Source of the DNA: an uncultured bacterium
GTDB taxonomy: Bacteria > Actinomycetota > Coriobacteriia > Coriobacteriales > Coriobacteriaceae
Reading direction: 5' to 3'
Assembly (NCBI GenBank): GCA_905215765.1
Contig: CAJMRP010000069.1
Coordinates: forward strand, 1-10,074
Length of the DNA stretch: 10,074 nt
Shown here: positions 5,664 through 10,074 of the stretch, one piece after another
How the letters are laid out: each line of letters begins with the position of its first letter
Numbering within the stretch: position 1 is the stretch's first letter
The notes under the pieces: model-generated
The model's input: only the letters and a program-made list of their open reading frames with translations
Databases searched by the model: none
Told to the model about the DNA's origin: nothing
Made by a program: the position numbers and the translations under genes

Positions 5664-6518
5664 TTAGTTGGCGGGCTGGAAGAAGGCTACGGCTACGGCG
5701 CCAGGGCCTACGTGGGTACCGATGGTGGCGCCGATGGTGTGAACGGGCAGCTCGCCCTCGGTGTGGCCAGCCCAAAGTGCCGCGCTGTCCTCGATATACT
5801 TCTTGAGCACCGCATCCGAAAGACCCGTATAGCCGAGCGCCAGCGGCATGGAAAAGTCGATGCCGCCCGCCTTTTCGACCTTTTGGTTCAGCAGGTTGCG
5901 GCCGTTCTTGGAACCGCGCGCCTTGCCAAGCTGCACGATCAGACCGTCCTCGACAGCCACCACAGGCTTTACGTTGAGCAGCGTGCCCACGGCGCCGGCC
6001 GCAGCAGACAGACGACCGCCGCGCACCAGGTACTCCAGCGTCTCGAGCAGGCCGATAACCACCACACGGTCGCGCACGGCCTCGACAGCCGCCGCGATCT
6101 GAGATGCACTGCGGCCCTCGTCCACCAAGCGCAGCGCATACTCGACCAGGACGCGCTCGCCCAGGGTGACGTTGTTGCTGTCTACCACGAACACGTCGCC
6201 ACCTGGCGCCTCGGCAAGTGCGGTACGGGCACTCTGATTGGTGCCTGATAGCTTAGCGCCCACGGTAATAATCACAGCCTCATCGCCGGCTTCACGAACC
6301 TTGGCAATCGCCTGCGAAAACGCGTACGGGTTGACCTGGCCGGTCTTGGGCAGCTCATCGCGCTCCACGAGCATCTCGTAAAAGCGCTGGTGATCGATGT
6401 CGATGCCATCCATGTACACATCGGTGCCAAAGGTGACGGACAGCGGCAAAACGGCCAGTGCTGGGTGCTCGACCGGCGACATATCGCTTGCGGAATCGGT
6501 AATAATGCGGACGGACAT
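5664..6518 (-). CDS. DegV family fatty-acid-binding protein
   Basis: The 284-residue length is typical of the family. The N-terminal SVRIITDSASDMS (DSASD at 8-12) is the standard DegV opening. It is followed by GQVNPYAFSQAI, GAKLSGTNQSAR (the serine/threonine-rich lipid-carboxylate pocket) and LEYLVRGGRLS in the second domain. DegV/FakB proteins bind a single fatty acid; in Firmicutes, FakB works with the kinase FakA to make acyl-phosphate for phospholipid synthesis. No fakA is in the window, so that role is inferred. The start at 6518 has AAAGGA six bases upstream; an in-frame extension to 6623 lacks homology. It lies 119 bases downstream of the MarR-type gene on the same strand, with no terminator between, so the two may be cotranscribed. 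Confidence 0.93.
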   Translation of the reverse strand: MSVRIITDSASDMSPVEHPALAVLPLSVTFGTDVYMDGIDIDHQRFYEMLVERDELPKTGQVNPYAFSQAIAKVREAGDEAVIITVGAKLSGTNQSARTALAEAPGGDVFVVDSNNVTLGERVLVEYALRLVDEGRSASQIAAAVEAVRDRVVVIGLLETLEYLVRGGRLSAAAGAVGTLLNVKPVVAVEDGLIVQLGKARGSKNGRNLLNQKVEKAGGIDFSMPLALGYTGLSDAVLKKYIEDSAALWAGHTEGELPVHTIGATIGTHVGPGAVAVAFFQPAN

Positions 6519-6637
6519 AGCGAATCCTTTCTTGCGCAGGTCCCGCGCAGGGAATTTTGACAGCAAGGCCCCGGCACGGTATACGCGCTCAAACGGGACT
6601 ATGCAGTTGTTAATGGGAAGCAAATACCTTGGCGGCC

Positions 6638-7087
6638 TTAGATCTCGCGCAAGGTATTGAGAATCGTGCGCAGCGACGCGTACATCTGCTCGCGCTGCTC
6701 CACGCCCATGGCCTTACCGGTGGTGTCGAGCACTTCGCGAATGATGCGATCGGCCTCGCTCATGCTCTCGCCGCCCAGGGCAGTCAGGCGCACCGGGGCA
6801 CGATACTTAACGGCGGCATCGCCCGAATCGTCGACCTCGACGTAGCCGCCCTCCTCCAGATGCGCGAGCGTACGCGAGACGGCGGCGCGGGTCACGCCTG
6901 CCATGCGAGCCAGGTCAGCGCCAGTCAGGCCGTCCTTGCTGCGCTCAAGATAGTAAAGGCACATAACGTCGGAGCCCTTGAGGCCCAGCCTTGCGCCCTC
7001 GGATGTCTTAATGCGCTGAATCTCCTTGTAGAGCCCGCTGATCAGTCCGACAAAGTCCTCGAAACGTGTCTCGTCGTTCTGCTGCAT
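6638..7087 (-). CDS. MarR-family winged-helix transcriptional regulator
   Basis: This 149-residue protein has the MarR layout: N-terminal dimerisation helices (1-35), a winged helix with the recognition region LTGADLARMAGVTRAAVSRT (54-73) and LEEGGYVEV (77-85), the wing (VKYRAPVRLTALG, 93-105), and C-terminal dimer helices. It should bind DNA as a homodimer, with affinity changed by a small molecule or oxidation; the ligand is unknown. The ATG at 7087 is likely, although the closest purine-rich AAAGG is 12 bases upstream. Another ATG at 7132 would add an unsupported 15 residues. The gene order suggests it may control the downstream degV or itself. Upstream lie TTACCCGTAA and GCATAATGC, small inverted repeats that could be its operator. 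LysR or PadR types are excluded by the helix pattern. Confidence 0.88.
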   Translation of the reverse strand: MQQNDETRFEDFVGLISGLYKEIQRIKTSEGARLGLKGSDVMCLYYLERSKDGLTGADLARMAGVTRAAVSRTLAHLEEGGYVEVDDSGDAAVKYRAPVRLTALGGESMSEADRIIREVLDTTGKAMGVEQREQMYASLRTILNTLREI

Positions 7088-7191
7088 GGGAGACGACCGC
7101 CTTTCGCTTGCATAATGCTTACGGGTAAACATCTTAGTCGCATAAGGCGACACCCGTACCCAAATACCCCATTTGTTAACCCATCAACATA

Positions 7192-7232
7192 AAAACCACC
7201 ACAAAGGGGACAGGCACCTTTGTGGTGGTTTT
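7192..7232. repeat. GGGGACAGG-loop palindrome, copy 3 (after the B3/B4 gene)
   Basis: AAAACCACCACAAAGG (7192-7207) pairs perfectly with 7217-7232, with loop GGACAGGCA; arms and loop are identical to copy 1, and TTTTGACC on the right is also shared. It lies 28 bases after the stop of the B3/B4 gene and between it and the MarR gene. On the minus strand the stem is followed by five T residues. Confidence 0.85.
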
Positions 7233-7260
7233 GACCGGCGAACATGATCCGCAGGCGTCG

Positions 7261-7980
7261 CTACAGCTCCACGCAGGGATTGTCGCGGGTCACAAGCGTC
7301 TTAACGACAACCGTCGCTCCCAGATAGCGCTCGAGCAGCTCGGCTAAGCGATCGATCGCGGCCTGGCAATCCCCCATCCGCTCGGGCTCCACGCACTCAA
7401 TCGCCAGGAACGCATCGGCCGAATCATCGGACAGCGCCGTGCGAACGCCGTCGCGCCAGTTCCAGCAGCGGCACACAGCGCCCGCATCGTCGATGTAGGC
7501 GAGCTCGCCGGGCAGCGTCGGATCGTCCGCCTCCTCGCCAAGTGGCAAGAACGCATCGCCACCATCGGTCACCTTCAAGCGAAGATCTCCCTCAATCGCA
7601 TGCAGGTCCTCGCCGCCAACGGGCAGCGCATAAGTCAACGAAATCGTGTTGTAGATATCCACCGCCGGTGTGATGTGGCCGACCGGCTTGCCTTTGAGCA
7701 CGCGCTTGAGCAGGTTCTCAACTGAGCAACGCGCGCCCTTCTTGGTCTTGAACAGGCGATACGCCTCGCGCCATGCCTTAACCGGCGCGTTCTCGCTGAT
7801 GGTATCGCTTGTCAGGTGACGCTCCGCATCGATATTGGCGCGATTGAGCAACGTGGCGATCGCATCCACGTCCTCCTGGGGAATCTGGGCCGCGGGCTTC
7901 ATGCCCTTTACGACTACGACGCCGACCGCCGCCTGCGGAAACAGCTCCCAAAACGAATCCTCGGCAACGAAACTCTTCAT
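7261..7980 (-). CDS. B3/B4 tRNA-binding (PheRS beta editing-like) domain protein
   Basis: The 239-residue stand-alone protein resembles the B3/B4 module found in the phenylalanyl-tRNA synthetase beta chain, where it removes mischarged amino acids. Recognisable parts are VKAWREAYRLFKTKKGARCSV (67-87), LLKRVLKGK (90-98), the conserved HITPAVDIYNTISLTYALPVGG core (102-123), LPGELAYID (156-164) and CRCWNWRDGVRTAL (170-183). It lacks every catalytic part of a synthetase. Free-standing members of this family (COG3382 type) have no settled function; a trans-editing role on mischarged tRNA is a reasonable hypothesis. The ATG at 7980 is chosen because AAGGGAG lies five bases upstream; an ATG at 7995 in the same frame overlaps that site. 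The long structured region between pckA and this gene suggests RNA-level control. Confidence 0.85.
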   Translation of the reverse strand: MKSFVAEDSFWELFPQAAVGVVVVKGMKPAAQIPQEDVDAIATLLNRANIDAERHLTSDTISENAPVKAWREAYRLFKTKKGARCSVENLLKRVLKGKPVGHITPAVDIYNTISLTYALPVGGEDLHAIEGDLRLKVTDGGDAFLPLGEEADDPTLPGELAYIDDAGAVCRCWNWRDGVRTALSDDSADAFLAIECVEPERMGDCQAAIDRLAELLERYLGATVVVKTLVTRDNPCVEL

Positions 7981-8010
7981 ATGCTCTCCCTTCATAGCGT
8001 ACGCCCGAGC

Positions 8011-8037
8011 GAGGGCGCCTAAACAAAAAGCGCCCTC
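8011..8037 (-). promoter_or_regulatory. Competing hairpin (possible antiterminator) before the B3/B4 gene
   Basis: GAGGGCGC (8037-8030 on the minus strand) can pair perfectly with GCGCCCTC (8018-8011), enclosing the T-run. The same GAGGGCGC is the 3' half of the terminator stem just upstream, so only one of the two structures can exist at a time. That is the layout of an attenuator; no ligand or leader peptide was recognised. Confidence 0.4.
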
Positions 8038-8083
8038 ACAGCGGCCACCTTCAAAGTCCTACGGTGCCGCCACAAGAGCGCTT
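8025..8083 (-). terminator. Long terminator hairpin in the pckA-B3/B4 gap (attenuator candidate)
   Basis: On the minus strand AAGCGCTCTTGTGGCGGC (8083-8066) pairs with GCCGCTGTGAGGGCGCTT (8045-8028) at all 18 positions, five of them G-T. Beyond a one-base bulge, ACC/GGT extends the stem. TTTTTGTTT overlaps the base of the stem and runs past it. It ends either the pckA transcript or the leader of the B3/B4 gene, whose start codon is only 45 bases further; no promoter would fit between them. Confidence 0.65.
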
Positions 8084-8088
8084 ACGCT

Positions 8089-8110
8089 GTCCCCATCCGG
8101 AGAAGGGGAC
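8089..8110. repeat. GTCCCC/GGGGAC stem upstream of the terminator hairpin
   Basis: GTCCCC (8089-8094) and GGGGAC (8105-8110) flank ATCCGGAGAA. An outer TACGCT (8083-8088) can also pair with AGCGTA (8120-8125) across a nine-base bulge. It may be a structured leader element or a decayed member of the GGGGAC palindromes. Confidence 0.4.
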
Positions 8111-8124
8111 GATATGTCAAGCGT

Positions 8125-8153
8125 ATTGTAACCCGAGTCATCCACGCGAGCAA
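8125..8153 (-). promoter_or_regulatory. Candidate promoter for the B3/B4 gene
   Basis: On the minus strand TACAAT (8130-8125), five of six matches to the -10 consensus, is preceded at 17 bases by TTGCTC (8153-8148), a weak -35 that abuts repeat copy 4. It would give a leader of about 135 bases containing both hairpins. Confidence 0.35.
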
Positions 8154-8155
8154 AA

Positions 8156-8188
8156 CCACCATAAAGGCGCCTGTCCCCTTTGTGGTGG
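8156..8188. repeat. GGGGACAGG-loop palindrome, copy 4, inverted (after pckA)
   Basis: CCACCATAAAGG (8156-8167) pairs with CCTTTGTGGTGG (8177-8188), with one T-G pair. The loop reads GGACAGGCG on the minus strand, so this copy is flipped relative to copies 1-3. It lies 19 bases after the pckA stop, and its outer A/T arms pair less well than in the others. Confidence 0.8.
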
Positions 8189-8207
8189 ATATGGACTCAC
8201 GGCGAAG

Positions 8208-9878
8208 CTAGTGGCGAAGTCCCAGCAGCCCGCGGCCGCGATGACGAGCGTCGGCGTGTACTTGGGCGTGCGGGCCGGCGGCTTTGACGGACTCGGGCAG
8301 GTGCGAGTACTTCTTCTCGAAGTTCTCCTCGAACATCACCGCCAGGTTGTGCGCGGCCTCGTCATAGCGCGCGGTGCTCTGCCAGTATTGGCGCGGCACC
8401 AGGATGCAATCGGGCACGCCGTGGCACGTCGTGGGAATGTCGACGTTAAAGATGTCGTCGTGCAAGAACTCGCTGTCCTCGATGGTACCGTCGAGGGCGC
8501 GGGCCACCAGGGCGCGCGTGTAGGCAAGCTCGATGCGATGGCCCACACCATAACCGCCGCCAATCCAGCCGGTGTTGACCAGGTACACGCGCGTACGACC
8601 GTCGGCGATACGCTCGCCGAGCATCTTGGCATAGACCATGGGGTCGAGCGGCATAAACGGCTCGCCAAACAGCGAGGAGAACGTGGGCGTGGGCTCGGTG
8701 ACGCCAACCTCGGTGCCGGGAATCTTAGCCGTAAAGCCCGTCACAAAGTGGTACATGGCGGCATCGGCCGTCAGACGTGAGATGGGTGGCAGCACGCCAA
8801 AAGCGTCGCAAGTCAGGAACAGCACGACACTCGGAGTGGTGCCCATGCCCTTAGTCCACGCGTTAGGAATGTGCTCCACGGGATAGGCCACGCGCGTGTT
8901 GTGCGTGATCGAGATGTCGTCGTAGTTGGGCTTGCGGTTCTCGTCGAGCACCACGTTTTCGCAAATGGCGCCAAAACGGACGGCGTTGAAGATCTCGGGC
9001 TCGTGGAAGGCGTCCAGGCCCTCGCATTTTGCGTAGCAGCCACCTTCGATGTTGAAGATACCCATGTCGGACCAACCGTGCTCGTCGTCGCCGATCAGCA
9101 GGCGCGTGGGATTGGCCGAAAGCGTGGTCTTGCCGGTGCCGGACAGGCCAAAGAACACGGCGGTCTCGTGCGTGACGGGATCCATGCTGGCCGAGCAGTG
9201 CATGGGCAGCACGTCGTCCTCGACGGGCAGCAGATAGTTCATGACGCTAAAGATCGACTTTTTAATCTCGCCGGAGTAGCCGGTGCCGGCGACCAGAATC
9301 ACGCGTTCCTGGAAGTTGATGACCACCGCGGCGCTGGAGTTGAGGCCCTTGATGGCGGGGTCGCACTGGTAACCGGGCGCTGCGAGCACGCAGAAGTCGG
9401 GCTCGCCGGTGCGCGCGATTTCGCGAGCGAGCGGGCGGGCGAGCATCTGCTTAATAAAAAGTGCCTGGCTGGCACGCTCGCAGGCAACGAGCAGTCGACG
9501 CGTGTGGTTGCGGTCGGCACCTGCCATGCCGCGGGTGACGAACATGTCGCGCTCGTTGAGATAGTCGACGATGCCGGCCTTGATGGCCTCATAGCTCTCG
9601 ACGGACAGCGGGCGGTTGACCGCGCCCCAGGCAATCTTGTCGTGAACATCGGGGGTGTCAACGATAAAGCGGTCATTGGGGGAACGGCCGGTACGCTCCC
9701 CCGTCTCGATCACCAGCGCGCCGTTGGATGCCATGCGGCCTTCTTCGCGGCGGATAGCGTGCTCGACGAGCTCCGCGGCGGGCAGATCGACCAGCAGACG
9801 GGGTTGATTCTCGGCGGGATCTTCGACCAGCGTAATACCAAAATTGGACAGAACTTCTGCAGGGGTAACACCAGGCAT
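8208..9878 (-). CDS. pckA: Phosphoenolpyruvate carboxykinase (ATP)
   Basis: This 556-residue cytoplasmic enzyme interconverts oxaloacetate plus ATP with phosphoenolpyruvate, CO2 and ADP. In fermentative gut anaerobes it often runs toward oxaloacetate. The ATP-type signature is complete: substrate-binding ERTGRSPNDRF (61-71), catalytic-lysine segment YSGEIKKS (201-208), P-loop GLSGTGKT (244-251), metal-binding LIGDDEHGWSD (261-271) and NTGWIGGGYGVGHRI (435-449). Length is near the usual 530-540, with a slightly long C-terminal tail rich in histidine and arginine (AQVHADARHRGRG). The start at 9878 is fixed by AAAGGAGG four bases before the ATG; an in-frame extension to 9992 has no family support. 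Two palindromes upstream suggest repressor control. A repeat and a terminator hairpin follow the gene. Confidence 0.97.
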   Translation of the reverse strand: MPGVTPAEVLSNFGITLVEDPAENQPRLLVDLPAAELVEHAIRREEGRMASNGALVIETGERTGRSPNDRFIVDTPDVHDKIAWGAVNRPLSVESYEAIKAGIVDYLNERDMFVTRGMAGADRNHTRRLLVACERASQALFIKQMLARPLAREIARTGEPDFCVLAAPGYQCDPAIKGLNSSAAVVINFQERVILVAGTGYSGEIKKSIFSVMNYLLPVEDDVLPMHCSASMDPVTHETAVFFGLSGTGKTTLSANPTRLLIGDDEHGWSDMGIFNIEGGCYAKCEGLDAFHEPEIFNAVRFGAICENVVLDENRKPNYDDISITHNTRVAYPVEHIPNAWTKGMGTTPSVVLFLTCDAFGVLPPISRLTADAAMYHFVTGFTAKIPGTEVGVTEPTPTFSSLFGEPFMPLDPMVYAKMLGERIADGRTRVYLVNTGWIGGGYGVGHRIELAYTRALVARALDGTIEDSEFLHDDIFNVDIPTTCHGVPDCILVPRQYWQSTARYDEAAHNLAVMFEENFEKKYSHLPESVKAAGPHAQVHADARHRGRGLLGLRH

Positions 9879-9919
9879 GGGGCCTCCTTTAAAAACGCGG
9901 CACGTGGACGCGGCGCGCA

Positions 9920-9935
9920 CTTTACTCACGTAAAG
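9920..9935. promoter_or_regulatory. Inverted repeat in the pckA leader region
   Basis: CTTTAC (9920-9925) and GTAAAG (9930-9935) are exact reverse complements around TCAC, 42 bases before the pckA ATG. It could be a second regulator site or a leader hairpin. Confidence 0.35.
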
Positions 9936-9952
9936 CCCGTTGTACCCGATAT

Positions 9953-9968
9953 GCAAAAACGTTTTTGC
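9953..9968. promoter_or_regulatory. Perfect 16-bp palindrome upstream of pckA, LacI-type operator candidate
   Basis: GCAAAAACGTTTTTGC is fully palindromic with a central CG, the form favoured by LacI/PurR/CcpA-family repressors. It lies 75 bases upstream of the pckA start, where the promoter is expected, although no clear -35/-10 pair was found (TACAAC near 9944 is a possible -10). The regulator is not in this window. Confidence 0.5.
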
Positions 9969-10018
9969 GGCAAGGGCGGCAAGCCCGCCCAACGGTCAAA
10001 AATCGCAGGCAAGCGGCC

Positions 10019-10074
10019 CAGTCATTGGGGACGTTCTTAAACGACTAGTCATTTAAGTCTGTCCCCAATGACTG
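10019..10074. repeat. Long GGGGAC palindrome at the right window edge
   Basis: CAGTCATTGGGGAC (10019-10032) and its exact reverse complement (10061-10074) enclose a 28-base interior. The interior is itself nearly palindromic: CTTAAA/TTTAAG around GACTAGTC. Read on the minus strand the first arm ends GGGGACAG, as in the four smaller copies. It may continue past the window. It lies 140 bases upstream of the pckA start and probably belongs to the 3' side of a neighbouring gene. Confidence 0.8.

Noticed and set aside
8028..8083. T-box riboswitch before the B3/B4 gene
   Set aside because: GGCGGCACCG looked slightly like the T-box core, but the leader is too short for stem I, there is no specifier loop, and the motif lies within the terminator stem in the wrong place.
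5206..8188. CRISPR array from repeated CCACCACAAAGG units
   Set aside because: The copies are hundreds of bases apart, separated by whole genes, palindromic, and in both orientations.
8871..10040. A 389-codon plus-strand frame opposite pckA
   Set aside because: It is a shadow of pckA, with no ribosome site or domain, and crosses the pckA promoter region.

Overview
This high-GC window fits a gut actinobacterium of the class Coriobacteriia, most likely Collinsella or a close relative. The basis is GC-rich coding sequence, an ATP-type PEP carboxykinase, a TagO/WecA-type transferase, DegV, and many palindromes carrying GGGGACAG in the loop. The genus is inferred, not proven.

Layout, left to right. 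Positions 1-704 (minus) hold a YdcF/DUF218 membrane protein that runs off the left edge and appears to be split by a one-base frameshift near 455-458. Next come a rho-independent terminator, a tRNA-Ala(CGC) and its strong promoter, all minus. Positions 997-1935 (minus) encode a PflX-type radical SAM protein. The 525-base gap from 1936 to 2460 contains a structured RNA candidate of about 165 nt with its own terminator; 6S RNA is the favoured guess. Two plus-strand genes follow: a TagO/WecA/MraY-family lipid-carrier sugar-phosphate transferase (2461-3660) and tryptophanyl-tRNA synthetase trpS (3820-4869), with a clear terminator behind trpS. A gene-poor stretch with two hairpins (4933-5262) leads into five minus-strand genes: a small MGMT-type alkyltransferase domain protein, a DegV lipid-binding protein, a MarR-family regulator, a B3/B4 (PheRS editing-domain-like) protein, and pckA.

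The genes are mostly housekeeping or unlinked metabolism, and there is no obvious multi-gene defence or biosynthetic system. The most notable structure is non-coding. Five long palindromes sit 8-28 bases after the stop codon of five minus-strand genes. Four share a GGACAGGC(A/G) loop and have arms that change while staying paired; the fifth has different arms and only a related G-rich loop. A longer palindrome with similar GGGGAC logic ends the window. They look like mobile, REP-like elements that also serve as gene ends. A second point is the pckA-B3/B4 intergenic region, where one RNA segment can pair either upstream, forming a terminator, or downstream, forming a competing hairpin. A perfect 16-bp palindrome in front of pckA looks like a LacI-family operator.
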